Of a stretch of 64,000 bases of DNA, positions 13,070-25,700 are shown in pieces. The notes beneath the pieces were generated by a model. It was not told where the DNA came from, did not search any database, and saw only the letters and a list, made by a program, of their open reading frames with translations. Within the stretch, counting starts at the first letter, position 1, and each line of letters begins with the position of its first letter. This DNA comes from Hemicentrotus pulcherrimus (Eukaryota; Echinodermata; Echinoidea; Camarodonta; Strongylocentrotidae), in NCBI GenBank assembly GCA_003118195.1, contig BEXV01000757.1, forward strand, positions 27,712 to 91,711, in the 5' to 3' direction. Both the position numbers and the translations under genes were made by a program.

Positions 13070-13327
13070 CTAGCTGCACCTCTGGATACCACCATTAGGG
13101 GGGACCACCCCTGGATACTACCATCAAGTGGTACTGCACCCTTGGATACCACCATCAAGGGGGACTTCACCCTTGGATACCACCATCTAGGGGCACTGCA
13201 CCCCTGGATACCACCATCCAGGGGCACTAGCTGCACCCCTGGATACCACCATTAAGGGGCACTGCAACCATTGATACCACCATCCAGGGGCACTAGTTAC
13301 ACCCCCTGGATAACACTATCAAGGTCC
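13070..13327. repeat. Minisatellite, roughly 30-40 bp unit
   Basis: Seven to eight imperfect copies of a unit resembling GGATACCACCATCAAGGGG followed by CACTGCACCCCT. A minus-strand open frame across it (12988-13236) translates only this repeat and is not a gene. Confidence 0.85.
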
Positions 13328-13654
13328 ATTCACTGCCCTTGCTCCATTTGAACGCTCACTTCCATTTTCTGCCCCAGTACAATTTCAGACCCTTAGACGG
13401 AAAACAAATTGGCACCCCTGGCCCTGATGATCAACTATCAAGCCGTTATAAAATCAAATTTCTCGATTTCATTTGGTTTTTATATTGTTTCTTTTACATG
13501 TACATGGATTTCCTTTTTTGACTCACTCTGTATATGAAAGTGCCACACTGTTAATCGTATTAATGAACTGGAAGTTGCACGATCCCATCACAACAGATCC
13601 CATCACAATAAATCCCATGTCGACCTGACACTCTTGGCAAATCAAGAACAGCCC

Positions 13655-13667
13655 GTTGCTAGGCAAC
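13655..13667. promoter_or_regulatory. Palindromic X-box (RFX-type) motif
   Basis: GTTGCTAGGCAAC is a near-perfect inverted repeat matching the two half-sites bound by RFX transcription factors. No nearby promoter or first exon is recognised, so its regulatory role is inference. Confidence 0.4.
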
Positions 13668-14033
13668 CCAAGATGGAGAACATCCATCTCTGACAAGACT
13701 GGGAGTCGATGATGACCATGGAAATGGAATCATTTGCATCAAGTTTCCATCACTTGGATGGTTCTTGTTTAAGGGTAGGAGTTTGTCAGGGATGCATCAC
13801 CATGACAAATAGGAAATCTGAGAACCTCAAGATTTGTTTTATGAAATGAATTTTATTTTCCATAATCGTTGTTATTGAAAATAGAATTATTCATATCAAC
13901 TCCCATCTCTCTGGGAGAAGCCCCTCACAAGGTACAATGTGTACATGTATATCGTAATACCAACATGGCAATATAGAAATCTTAGAATTTTTTTCTCTTT
14001 CTTTTATTCCTGAAACAGTAAGGCTAATGCTAA

Positions 14034-14535
14034 AGGTATTGCAAAGTTTGGGGAAATTTTGAAAAATGGGTGGATAGTGATTCTTTACAATTCTGATCTA
14101 TTTAGATACCCCTGTGGATGTATCAAAGGTACTAGAAATTTTAGACCCTAAAACACTTTTGCTTTCGAGAAAGATTAGATATAAAGATTTATTGGTGCTC
14201 CCGATAAATGTTGATGAATTTCAAAAAGCTCCTACGGCCGTACAATAGTAGCTGCGACCATGAAAATCTCAGAATATGTAGTTGTGGTATATAATTTCCG
14301 AACGGGAATAGCTGATCAGTGGATTTTAGTCAATAAACATTGTTTTATAGCTTAATTAATATCATGTCCTTGAGAGGGAACTATTCAACATAAAGTGTTA
14401 ATTATTTACAATTTCATAACTTTAGAGTCGATTTCGACTGGGACAACGATCACTGAATAATATAGGATTTCATATGCTTCGAATATGTTCATTTGAACCA
14501 AATTCATGACCCCATACCAAAACTTTGTATTACCT
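14034..14535. mobile_element. TTAA-type MITE (AGGTATTGCAAAG termini)
   Basis: About 502 bp. The left end AGGTATTGCAAAGTTTGG is inverted at the right as CCAAAACTTTGTATTACCT. TTAA follows at 14536-14539, while the left target reads CTAA and has decayed. It has no coding capacity. Confidence 0.7.
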
Positions 14536-16430
14536 TTAAGTAGGATAAGTTACTCTCAAGCTACCAGGGTTAACCAGGGTTAAATATTGACAATAGGAAT
14601 TTGTGAGGGCTATTTCCAATGCCAACTATGCATTTTAAACGATTGACATATTATATATTATAATTAATATTTAAAGTGTGTCATTTTCAGAGTAAACATG
14701 TAGGAGTGCAAATCATCCTCAGCCCATGTATTTATTCATTCGTTCATTTATTTATTGTTGCTGTTTAAAAGCTTCATACAAGTATTTGAAGCTCTGCTTC
14801 TAACGTTTTATGTAGTAATATGACAATTACTTTACTTTGACAAATAAAGTATACATTTTTGTAAATTTGTCATGCACAAACTGCAAAGTCTTTAGAAAAA
14901 TAGTACATTTTGATACACACTCGAAAAATACTAGTACTTCATCATTGATGAGGTGCATAATGCATCATTCAGGGAGTGGGATTTCATAGACATTAATATT
15001 GTATTACGCCTAACATTCACTTTCTGTGCATCCTAAAAATGATTATGACATCTTTGAAATATAGATTGATTATAGCCCTCGCTGAGTGTCTCTTTTCGTT
15101 TCTGCTCGTATCAGTAAAATCACTGCCTTTATCTGCACCCATGGCATTGATATTCCATTGCTACGTCCACAAATGTAAACATGCTGTTTGAATACAACTG
15201 CATCTCTTCTAAATGCCTACTTTGAGTGGATTCGTTCATGGTTGCAAGACAAGCGCCGCCGATGCCTGCCTGCCTGCCGCATTAAGCCTTTGCTGAATAC
15301 TCTTATTGATGCATTCATGAAGATGCATCTCTGATTCATGGAGCACATGATAGGCGTGCATATTAAAATGGTCATGCACCTGTGCTGCTACAGTGCCATT
15401 TTTCAGAGCGCATACATGTTTGCAGTGCCCAGGACATGGTGGTTTGCTTGTAATTACGCATTCATGTGCAATGTAGTAGTTAGACAAAAAACAAAGAGGG
15501 GACCGGAAAATGACTTCAGGCTGTTGGCCATTGCATACAGGTAGTCGCTGCCATTTCCGCGACACATAATGAAATCAGTCTCTGCCTTTATAAGAATTTT
15601 GCATTTACATGTACTTCATGATGCCATGTTTTTATTCCTGAAGAAAAACAATTTTATCATGAAATAGCATTAATACCATTGTCTTCATGTATTGAATCAT
15701 AATTTCTCTGAAACTTTTGCTCAATAAAAAATACAAATCTTCTACTGAGAATCAGAAGGATATTAATTCTGTGTGAAGTGATGTGAGTAAATACACTTCT
15801 GGCTTTAAGAAAATGAAACAGTGCACAGTTAAATATTCACCAGCTTTTCTTTCTTCTCATTTGACACAAGTATTTGTGAATTGGTGCATTTATGTCATTA
15901 TGATTGTATTTTCAAAACAACACTAAAGAATAGGTGGAGCCTATAAAGGGCAAATGTTCTCATGAGCCCTTTCTGTCTCCAATGCCTTCATAATACATGC
16001 AATCAGCAAATTTATCTTTTTGAGAATTAGTTGTTGTTAAATTTGTAGAGAGTTTCCCTAAAGAAAAAAACAAACAACAAATGTTGAGGGTTGATGTGGA
16101 ATGAGAAGGGCCTAACTTAGTAGCTTCTCTAGATACTAGGTGACGGGCATGTGTTGACAAATCATTGTTTACATTCCCTTAGTCCTAGCTGATTTATGTT
16201 TATTAAACAACATCAATCTAAGCATTTTGAAAGGTTAGGATCCCATAAACGTCCCAGCTGAATCACTTAACATGGGGCAGGAATCCTGATAGGAGATGTT
16301 GTCATGCATCATGGTAGTAGTTTTTGTGAGATGTATTGTTTTAATTGATCATTCCATTGTGAGAGGTTAGATTGTGTGTATGGAAAAGCAATGTTGTGTG
16401 AGAGGGTGTGTGTGGGGTTGTGTGTTTTGT
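14536..16430. other. No gene recognised
   Basis: Non-coding sequence. A slightly GC-richer patch at 15230-15560 is open on both strands, but neither translation shows a domain, and no splice-site pair brackets a convincing exon. Confidence 0.45.
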
Positions 16431-16610
16431 ATGTGTGAGAGAGATAGGAGGAGGGAGGGGTGGAAGGGAAAGAGAAAGAGAACGAAAGAGAGAACAAGAG
16501 GAGAAAGGAAGGGAGTGAGAGAAACAGAAAATGGAAGAGAGAACAAGAGGAGAGTGAAAGGGAAGAGAGAGAGAAAAGGGGGAGGAGGTCGGAGATAAGA
16601 GAGGCAGACA
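16431..16610. repeat. GA-rich polypurine tract
   Basis: A run of GAGA, GGGA and GAAA motifs. The open frames through it are Arg/Glu-rich low complexity. Confidence 0.85.
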
Positions 16611-17725
16611 GAAGAACTGATAATTTAACCATGCCGCTTAACATTTTTTGTCAATCTTGAGCTATAAGTTATAGCCTCGTCCAATGTTCTCATTTGTGTG
16701 GAGTATTGTATGGACCATTGTATTCATGCATATTGCTAATTTGAAATGAGGATTGAAGTTCAATCATTGTCGTATAGATCCATGCACTCACAATGTCATG
16801 CAGTTATGTAGCTTCCAATGAAAGAGGATAATACATTTTGAGGTACCAATTTTGCTTTTACGCATCATACAGCACATACTGTATGTTTGGTTTAATAAAG
16901 TTCATTAATATTTACGGACACAGACTATTGGATGGTTCTTGAATAGCATACCATTCTGTTGTTTCATATATTATCCTTTCTCATGAATTTTCCAAGCAAC
17001 AGCATAGTTCATGTAAATTGTGTAGTCGGTTATTGCGAAAAGCTTCTTTATATAGAGGTAAACCTACACAACAGTAATACAATCATAACAGTAGATTGCA
17101 GCAGGGAGAGTGGGGATGGGGACAGGGGCTTTGGGGAGCGGACGTCAATTTTCCTGCCAATCACTGAACTTGGGGGAAAACTCTGTAAATCATGTGAAGT
17201 GCAACGTAAGGAGTTGAGGAGACGGCGCCAGCGAGATGTTGGAGTGTCATTTCCTCGATTTTGGAACCATCTTGTCCTTCGATTCATGCATCCCACCTCA
17301 AGAGCTGTTCATGTAATTCATTAGACATCATGTCTTATCCCTTATAAACCTGTTCTTACCTGGAGAAATATACATGTACAAAAATTGTATAAAGAAACGT
17401 CATGTAAAGAACTATCATGTATCGAAAGGGGTGTGTACAACAACAACAAGCTTTAATTTTTCAAATATATTTCTCTCCCCTTTTTTGTGCAAGGTGCCTT
17501 GTACACAGGTGTTTTTTGTTTTTGTTGGGGGGGGGGTGAGACAGGTGAGACGACTTGATTGCTAGCATAAATGGTTCTTGTGAGTGTACAAGGCTGATCA
17601 CATATAGATGTACATGTATGTAGAGAAAGAACGACCAGTATGGAAATCACGTTTCTGTTAAAGAAAGGGGGGGGGGGGGGCAGGGCAGTCACCCAAAACA
17701 GATGTAATGAGATTTTCTGCAGATA
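16611..17725. other. No gene supported; G runs
   Basis: A 121-residue + strand frame (16959-17324) crosses a GC-richer patch at 17100-17300, but it shows no recognisable domain. G runs lie near 17525 and 17668. Confidence 0.4.
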
Positions 17726-18290
17726 CCGTAATTAACGTTGTATTAACCACCCTCGTGTATTAACCGCACCCCTCTTTTTCGGACTTTAAAAGAATAAACC
17801 CCCCCCCAAAAAAAAAAAAAAAAAAAATTTTTTTTTTTTAGTCGAGGGCGGGCCGTCACATGTAGATTGGTAGCCGAAGCCTTAGACCGCGCGGCTATCG
17901 CGCACCGATGCCATACCCAGCAGTTTTTTGTAAACTATACATTGAAATGGATTCAAATAGCGACTTCGCGTGCTGGATGCGATCGCGCCAGGTCGTTAAA
18001 CGACCCCTTCTTTTACTTTTGCAATGTTTTGGCACGAACTTAGATCAAGATTTATCAGCAGATGTTGTTTTTGGAAGATTATTTTCCTCTTCATATCAAC
18101 AATGCAAGATAAAATTGTTGGTAAAATGTGTTAAATGTCCTGTACCATTCGTAGTCCCATATGTTCAAATTTGTGCTGGCTTTGACTTACTTTTTGTTTT
18201 GTTTTTTGGTGCAACGTGTATAAACCGCACCCCCGACTTTGACATTTTTTTGGCAGCAAAAAGGTGCGGTTTATACACCGTTAATTACGG
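17726..18290. mobile_element. TA-flanked inverted-repeat element
   Basis: A 565-bp element with ends CCGTAATTAACG and CGTTAATTACGG, flanked by TA on both sides (17724-17725 and 18291-18292). The inverted similarity continues into TGTATTAACC- and GGTTTATACA-type segments. The right end carries a second inverted pair of TGTATAAACCGCACC (18220-18234 and 18263-18277). TA target sites fit Tc1/mariner/pogo-like transposition. An internal 151-residue frame (17908-18363) runs past the right end and matches no transposase I recognise. Confidence 0.7.
17840..17905 (-). other. tRNA-like (Ser/Leu box A) fragment
   Basis: The minus strand reads TAGCCGCGCGGTCTAAGGC, close to the D-arm/box A of serine or leucine tRNAs. 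No box B follows, and the segment ends in an A tract within the 565-bp element. It could be a retroposed fragment or a coincidence. Confidence 0.25.
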
Positions 18291-18532
18291 TAAACATCTT
18301 TTTCCCAGAGATTTCTGTTATATGTTTTCATGTAACCCAGAGCTCCATTTGAGTTTTCACTAGCTACAATTCCACTTTGTGCTCTTGATTATTTTTGATG
18401 AGATGTAAACTAAACTGTACATAGTTGTAACTGGAATAAATCACTATTCACAATGAAGAAGAAATGAAAAAAGGGATTTCTACCTCTCCCTGTTGATGCA
18501 CCTCATTTTCATCTATTTATGGTAGAGTAAAT

Positions 18533-19175
18533 AAGAGAAGAGAAATAGGGGCATCCGGATTGTTTGTCCTCATCAAATATTACAAATAGAGATTCTGGAA
18601 TGAAGGTGCATCATATACTACGGACATGTAAGACAGATCATTGCCATTAAGAGTAGAAGGCTGACTTTTGTCCATTACACACCACAGTATTACTTCAGAG
18701 ACAAAGCTGAACATTACCCCCAGTGGCCTTAAAAGATGCACAGCGAGTTGTGACCATAGCATAAAGAAGAGGAGAGAGATAGAAGCATCCGGATTGTTTG
18801 CACTCATCATAGATTACAAATAGATTTTCTGGAATGAAGGTGCATTCTATACTGCGGCTAAAAAGACAGATCATTCCCATTATAAGTGAAGGGCTGAATT
18901 TTGTCCATCACACCACAGCATTACCTCAGAGACATCAACAAGACTGAAATGAAAAGAAAAAAAGCTAAACATTGCCCCTCAATGGCCCTAAAAGATGCAC
19001 AGCGAGTTGTGACCATAGCAAAAAGAAGAGGAGAGAGATAGAGGCATCCAGACTGTTTGCACTCATCATAGATTACAAATAGAATTTCTGGAATGAAGGT
19101 GCATCATATTAAATAGTACTGTAAAAGACAGATGGTAGCCATTAAGAGTACAAGGCTGAGTTTTGTCCCTTTCAT
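18533..19175. repeat. Tandem repeat, three copies of about 235-260 bp
   Basis: The phrase GAGATAGAAGCATCCGGATT and its variants recurs with GCATCC anchors near 18551, 18785 and 19044. Each is followed by ATTACAAATAGA, a TCTGGAATGAAGGTGCAT segment and a GATGCACAGCGAGTTGTGAC segment (third copy truncated). The middle copy has about 25 extra bases. Confidence 0.85.
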
Positions 19176-19283
19176 ATACTGTGCAAGTCAAATGAACCTT
19201 TCATTCCACACCCTAGTGTAAGTTCCAACTGCCTTCATTCCCTTACATGCTGTAGAAGTCTACAAACACTGTATGCAGTTATT

Positions 19284-19356
19284 GTCTGTTGAGAGCCAGA
19301 AGGGCATTTATCCATAATATTCTACACAGAGTTGACGCCCTCCTGGCTTTCAACTG
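19284..19356 (+). repeat. GAGAGCCAGAAGGGC hairpin, copy 1
   Basis: Left arm GTTGAGAGCCAGAAGGGC (19288-19305) pairs with right arm GCCCTCCTGGCTTTCAAC (19337-19354): 18 bp with one G-T wobble and one mismatch. The loop is about 31 nt. It is preceded by TTGTCTG, the conserved left flank of the family. Confidence 0.85.
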
Positions 19357-19591
19357 AAGAAATCAACAAAAATGTAGAAAGCTACAATTAATGCAGAAAT
19401 CCACAAATAACTTTGAAATCTACAAGTAATGCAGAAACATACAGACAATGCAGAAATGCTCAAACACAGCACTGAAATGTACAAATAGGGCAGATATCAG
19501 AAATCAACAAAAATGTTAATGTCATTTTTTTATATTTTGTTTCTGCTGAAGAGCCAAAATATTTTTGATTTGTTCCCTCTATAGCTACCTA

Positions 19592-20192
19592 CAGCCTTTT
19601 CACACACAGCTAAAATTCATCGTATCTAGTGATGATTATAATCATCGTAAAAATTTAGTCATGATTATAGACAAAATTTTCCAGTGTGAACATCGGTTAA
19701 ACGATGTTGGGATAGATACGAAGTCGCGATCTATACGCCCCTAAAAGCAGGCTACAGATACGAAGTTCGTATCTAGAGAGCTCGACATTTTGTGTGTGAA
19801 AGGAAATTCGTGTTTAGTCATGATTAAACTGGATGGAGCGTGCGCTTTGATTGACGTGACATGACCTTCAATGCGCAATGGCACTACTGCGCATTTTACG
19901 AGCAGTAGTTAATCACGAAACGATTAAAGATCGCACCGAAATTTATGTGTGTGAAAGGCTCGTGATTAGTTTAAACACGTTCGAAACACGTTTAAACTAG
20001 TCATGTTTAAAGAATTTAAGCTGTGTGTGAAAAGGCTCGTGATTAGTTTAAACACGTTCGAAACACGTATAAACTAGTCATGTTTAAAGAATTTTAGCTG
20101 TGTGTGAAAAGGCTCGTGATTAGTTTAAACACGTTCGAAACACGTTTAAACTAGTCATGTTTAAAGAATTTTAGCTGTGTGTGAAAAGGCTG
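19592..20192. mobile_element. CTA-flanked element, CAGCCTTTTCACACAC termini
   Basis: A 601-bp element. The left terminus CAGCCTTTTCACACACAGCT is inverted at the right end as AGCTGTGTGTGAAAAGGCTG, and the match continues into AAAATTC. CTA flanks both ends (19589-19591 and 20193-20195), a 3-bp target duplication. It has no coding frame. The superfamily is uncertain; 3-bp duplications occur in Harbinger and CACTA elements. Confidence 0.8.
19957..20187. repeat. 77-bp unit in three tandem copies inside the CTA element
   Basis: Units start at 19957, 20034 and 20111. Each contains TAGTTTAAAC and, further on, GTTTAAACTA as a 10-bp inverted pair, and each ends with the terminal-repeat phrase GCTGTGTGTGAAAA. 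The right terminus has therefore been copied three times. Confidence 0.9.
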
Positions 20193-20785
20193 CTAGTCAG
20201 TTCAGATCTAATGAACATAACTCACTATTGATGAAGGAAGAAAGACAGTTTCCAGGTAACAAGAGATGATGTGAACCTTTCACCTTTGCTTGCAGTCCAA
20301 GATTCTACAAGTGTTATCATGTTAAGACTTAACCCATCGACAACTGAACCATCTAATTCCCATTGGCTTAACACAGGGACCACCTGCCTCCAGTAAGCAA
20401 TGGGTTAGTGATATACACATAATGCATCTATGCATTGTATGCATATAGAGCTTGCAAATTAGATTTGCTGTAAAAATAGATATGTAGTATAATAAATCCC
20501 TTTTTTTCACAATCTAGATGGTAAGAGATTAGAGTAGAAATGCCAGAGGGAGGTAATTTGGATGTAAATTTGATTTTTAGGTTGAAGGGAAGTGAAAATT
20601 TGAATACAATACAAGAAAGCATATACTGTATGCATAAGAATGGCAAGATGCAATATTGTGATTTATTCCGCAGGCACTGCATTACAAAATTAATCATGTA
20701 TGGTTCTGCTGCTATTTCTATCTTTTGACTGTCCATAAGCTGTGATGATTTTTAAAGCAAAGGCTGCATTATACATGTAGATATC

Positions 20786-20810
20786 AGTTGAGAGCCAGAA
20801 GAGCTTAACT
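20786..20810 (+). repeat. Hairpin family, left-arm fragment
   Basis: AGTTGAGAGCCAGAAGAGC followed by TTAACTGG matches the left arm of the hairpin family. No right arm is visible downstream. Confidence 0.55.
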
Positions 20811-21068
20811 GGTCTATCACAGCATTAGTAATTACATGTAAGTACCCTTCTTGTTCTAATACCAGATGGGATCTTACATACTCTCATAAATTCAGGGATG
20901 ATGCACACAAGATATCTCTTTCTTGCTTTCAAAGTTGGGTTTTTATCTTTAAAATTGTTGAAGGGCCGACATATCAAATACTTTGAAAAAAGATACAAGA
21001 TATGCCATTTCTAGTGTAAGGCAGATGTTGCTTTTTTGTCGACCTGTAGTTTACTTGGTCATCATTCA

Positions 21069-21277
21069 AGATTCAAGATTCAAATAGGGTTTTATTCATG
21101 ACTTGTCAAAAAGTCCAAAGACTAACAATGCAAGTTTACATCAGACATACAATCATATAAAAAGCATTCAAAAACATATGTACATACATGTATATACATA
21201 GCAAAGGAGAACAAACATATAAAAATAAATATATGTTTAAATCAAAACATTAAAGTAGTAACAAAACAAAAAAAAAG
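21069..21277 (-). mobile_element. Possible LINE 3' tail next to the gap
   Basis: Begins with a repeated ATTCAAGATTCAAGATTCAA segment, then TTTTATTCATGACTTGTC. A simple repeat of this kind next to a TTTATT motif is common at the 3' ends of non-LTR retrotransposons read on the minus strand. The rest is lost in the assembly gap, and no reverse transcriptase is visible. Confidence 0.3.
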
Positions 21278-22027
21278 NNNNNNNNNNNNNNNNNNNNNNN
21301 NNNNNNNNNNNNNNNNNNNNNNNNNNNNNNNNNNNNNNNNNNNNNNNNNNNNNNNNNNNNNNNNNNNNNNNNNNNNNNNNNNNNNNNNNNNNNNNNNNNN
21401 NNNNNNNNNNNNNNNNNNNNNNNNNNNNNNNNNNNNNNNNNNNNNNNNNNNNNNNNNNNNNNNNNNNNNNNNNNNNNNNNNNNNNNNNNNNNNNNNNNNN
21501 NNNNNNNNNNNNNNNNNNNNNNNNNNNNNNNNNNNNNNNNNNNNNNNNNNNNNNNNNNNNNNNNNNNNNNNNNNNNNNNNNNNNNNNNNNNNNNNNNNNN
21601 NNNNNNNNNNNNNNNNNNNNNNNNNNNNNNNNNNNNNNNNNNNNNNNNNNNNNNNNNNNNNNNNNNNNNNNNNNNNNNNNNNNNNNNNNNNNNNNNNNNN
21701 NNNNNNNNNNNNNNNNNNNNNNNNNNNNNNNNNNNNNNNNNNNNNNNNNNNNNNNNNNNNNNNNNNNNNNNNNNNNNNNNNNNNNNNNNNNNNNNNNNNN
21801 NNNNNNNNNNNNNNNNNNNNNNNNNNNNNNNNNNNNNNNNNNNNNNNNNNNNNNNNNNNNNNNNNNNNNNNNNNNNNNNNNNNNNNNNNNNNNNNNNNNN
21901 NNNNNNNNNNNNNNNNNNNNNNNNNNNNNNNNNNNNNNNNNNNNNNNNNNNNNNNNNNNNNNNNNNNNNNNNNNNNNNNNNNNNNNNNNNNNNNNNNNNN
22001 NNNNNNNNNNNNNNNNNNNNNNNNNNN
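21278..22027. other. Assembly gap (750 N)
   Basis: An unbroken run of N. Open frames crossing it are artefacts. Confidence 0.99.
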
Positions 22028-22751
22028 GGAGAGAGGCAGGGTCAAGATGGAACTTGAATCACATTTATATAATGCATTTTTTGTGGTTATATGATTAAAA
22101 TTTAATACAGTTTATGAAAGATGGATATGCACATATTTCTACTTGCAAATACATTACTTGCAGAGTATTTGATAGATATGCCCCTTTAGGCCAAGTGAAG
22201 TGAAACCCAGTTTCTCATCCTGACATTTTATTTGTCTATGTAATACACTGAAAACAGAGGCTTTCATAAACAACTTAGAGTAACACTTGTTAAATGAATT
22301 CTGCTACTTTGTTGTCTATATTCTGTAACATTATCTTATTCCCTCTTCATTTAAAAAAAAAAATGTAAATAACAAAAGAAAAAGGGATTTGCTAAAAATA
22401 AAAGGAAGATAGTGGTAACGAGAAACTACAGTCCGAAACACAATTTTACTTGACCTTTACATGGATATGTATGGGGAGCATCAACTTTTTAGAACCGTAT
22501 GAAGTGTGACATCAACTGGTTCCTCCCCCCAAGAGGGTTTTCTACCAATGACTTCATGCTTCCTCCTCATTTTTTTTTCCTTCATAAAAAATGTAGATAG
22601 GGCATTCGTTGACCCCTGATGACTTCTTGAAGTTGGAGTCCCCTGATGACTTCTTAGGGCTCCCAGACGAAACCAGGCATTGTGTAGAATTTGGATGGTG
22701 GAAGTCCCAGTTCACCTGCACATACTTGTGTATGTACATGTACATGTACAT
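22028..22751. repeat. 724-bp duplicated sequence, copy 1
   Basis: Almost identical to 30325-31046, with a handful of substitutions and one or two indels. Starts GGAGAGAGGCAGGG immediately after the gap and ends within a TACATG island. Internally CCCCTGATGACTTCTT is repeated directly. A minus-strand frame of about 73 residues is present here and largely in the second copy, but I recognise no protein. Confidence 0.9.
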
Positions 22752-25700
22752 GTATGTGGCTTCTCTTGAGGCCATTCCTTTAAATATGTCATTAAGTTCT
22801 AAATCATTCCAAATAGTTGTAAATAAACCCCTTATTCAATTCATCTCTTTCTTAAATCCTTCTTTTGAGTTGACTGAGAATAACTATTTTTTCTTTCTGG
22901 AAAAGAAAGGGGTGTAATGCATTGTGAAGTCTATTCCCAATGACCTTATTCACCCAATTCAATTATTAAACAAGTCATTAGAACTTTACAATTGAGTCAT
23001 CACAGTTTGTTTGCAATGATCGTTTGCGAACTTGATAGCATAAAAGGAATTCTGGAATCTACAAACTGTGAGATATGCCTTTCAGTCTGCCTATAGTTTC
23101 ATTCTCTATTTTCACAAAAATCTACGGTACTCAGGCAAGCCGTGTCTTCACTGCTGTGTCATCAATATTTGGCCACACACGTATTCCATTACTCCATTCA
23201 AAACACCTCTTTTTATAGTGTGTCTCTTAGTTTAGATGGATGGCACTGTTTTCTTAGCAAGGGAACCCACAATCTCACTTGTGGTCAGTTTGTGATGGAT
23301 TATTGCATACAGCTGTGTAAAGTGAATTATAGCATGTTCAGACGAGAAGCAAATTTATACACAACACGTTTACAGAAACGTCGTGTGATGAATCATCATA
23401 GGGCGATACGGGCAATCATACTAAAATAATAACTTTGTATAAATACACATATAAAGTAACGTGTAAACAAGCTAATTGTGAAGAGGTCACTTGACATGAC
23501 AGCTGGCCAATAATCAGTGCATGCTCACATTAAACCCTGCTCATTTATACTATTTTTGTCGCATTTCGCTATGCAATGTTCCGTTACACACCATTGAGAC
23601 TAAAACAAACTTGTATGATGATTGACCCGCTCTGTACAATATATATGATGAGATTTTTTATACAAATTTATGATTTCCTGTAGTATGAACAGACTAGCAG
23701 TTCAGCTCAGTGAAGGGAAATGTAGGAGGTTTTAAAGGTTACGTTTTAACTTTGTATTTTAATCATTTATCCCTGTTTATAATACTTCATCACTACTCAC
23801 CACTCATCAGTCTAGTCCTGCACTGAGTGCGGTTACAGTCTGGAGAACATCCATTATGCCATCAATATCAAGTTTCGAAAAGAACTTGTGGACATGAGCC
23901 AAAAATCAATCACACATTCCAAGCTATAAGGGGAAAGAGAGGGGGTGGGTGAGGAGGGGGCAATGACCATTGTGTTTTTACGTAACCAATTTCCTGAATT
24001 GAACATAACAAACACTGTAAGAGTGAAGTAAAAGAAATACATGCAAGTGGTGAGCGCTTAAGGTTTGGAAAGCCCCTTAAGAGCTTTGGTTAACCGAAAG
24101 AGAGCTGTGGTAAAAAACAAAGAAGTACATATAAATCGCTTTTCCTGTAGAGTAATGATGTACATGGGTTCATCTTCATTAGATGTGAAGTTAGTAAATG
24201 GGCAGTACAATGAATTGGATCAAAGAGTTAGGGCCCTGTTTGGACACAGCAGTGTGAAGCACCTTGAAAAAACCCAAATGGGGATAAAATCAGCATGTGT
24301 ATTAAAATGATTAGCAAGAGGAATTATTATGATGGGAATATAAGTAAACATACACGAAGATCTATATATGCAGCAGTGTTCCCCTGTTCCTTAGTGATCA
24401 ATTTGTTTAAGGTAGAGAAGTGGTGATTGTACAATGTAAGTTTCAATTACCATTTTTACATTTAACGTTTTTATAAACTGTTTACTGCTCATGTGTGCAG
24501 TTGCCTTTAGAATTTGAGCAAGACCGATACTGTGAACAGTGTAATTTGTAATAGTTACTGATCCTATTGTCTGCTTTAATAGACACAGAAGGATGTTAAA
24601 TAATACCTTTTACTACAGAAGTAATAGACCACAGTCTCTGTGATAAAACCAAACCTAATGCATGTCTTTGTGAAGTGCCTCAATACAAATATTTCATTCA
24701 GCTGTAATCAATAATTGTGTTTCAATAGTCGGAAAGGCAGGTAGAGCCAGCCATAATGTAATAATATTTTGTTTTTTTTAATTACATTTATACTTCCATA
24801 CACACAGTGATGTCCGGTGTTGTATGCTGCATCAAGAACATACATGTAGCTTATCAAATGATTTGAGCCATTAACATGTCAAACCTTAGTGGGCAAGTCA
24901 GTAGATATTATTTCACCCCCGACTGTACATTCAAATCAAATCAAAAACGGAATCAAATCTCACGGCATGTAAAAACTATATACATGTACATGTACACTAT
25001 ACTACCCTATGGTGCTTGTGCCAAGCATTATTCAGAGCTGCCCACCATTCCACTTATCCCAGAATTATTCAGTTTTTTTCATCCAAATTACATATTTTTT
25101 TGAAACAAATATGTTTTGAAATTTTTAAAAATAATTTTTTCACATACCGCATGTCAAACATCTGCCCTAAAATGTTATTTTGATCATAAAGTCAATAGAA
25201 AACTAAGGTTAATGCATACTTGAAGAGAAAAATATTCTCAACCAAAATAACAACAACAAAATACCTCCTTGTAAATAAACTATGGAGAAAAAAACAGCAT
25301 GAGGAGTGGATATTCCTGCATTGAAAGTGTGTCGCGTGTGGTTGTAAGTTTTGTTTTAATGAATTCCTTTTTTTTTGCCATCATGGTCCCTTTTTTTGGT
25401 GGCACAAGGTTGCCAGCTCTGATCATTTTATTGGATGGGGAACATTGCTTCTCAGATGACTAGAGGCATGACATCTTCCTGCAACATGTCAAACCTCCGG
25501 GGGCAAGTCAGTAGACATTAGTGCACCTGAATGTGTACATTCTCTCTCACAACATGAAACAGGAGACGAACGACCGAGCATGGCAGGCAAGGTTTACATG
25601 GACTGTCCATAACAGTTTGACAGAGTAGAAGATGATGGAGAATACTAGTCGTTCATTTTCATTGTTGTAGAATCTGTCTTGAATAGTCAATTATGCAGCT

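Noticed and set aside
12988..13236. 82-residue minus-strand frame with repeated PLDGGIQG-like units
   Set aside because: Translation of the minisatellite, with no start or splice context.
17048..17296. Minus-strand frame containing RWFQNRG, reminiscent of the homeodomain WFQNR motif
   Set aside because: No other homeodomain residues are present on either side, and the frame lies in an ordinary patch without splice context. Chance match.
17908..18363. 151-residue frame overlapping the 565-bp TA-flanked element
   Set aside because: No transposase motif, and it runs across the element's terminal repeat into flanking DNA.
18533..20190. Regularly repeated units considered as a CRISPR array
   Set aside because: Units are contiguous tandem copies without unique spacers, in eukaryotic DNA.
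21242..22045. 267-residue frame
   Set aside because: Almost entirely N from the assembly gap.
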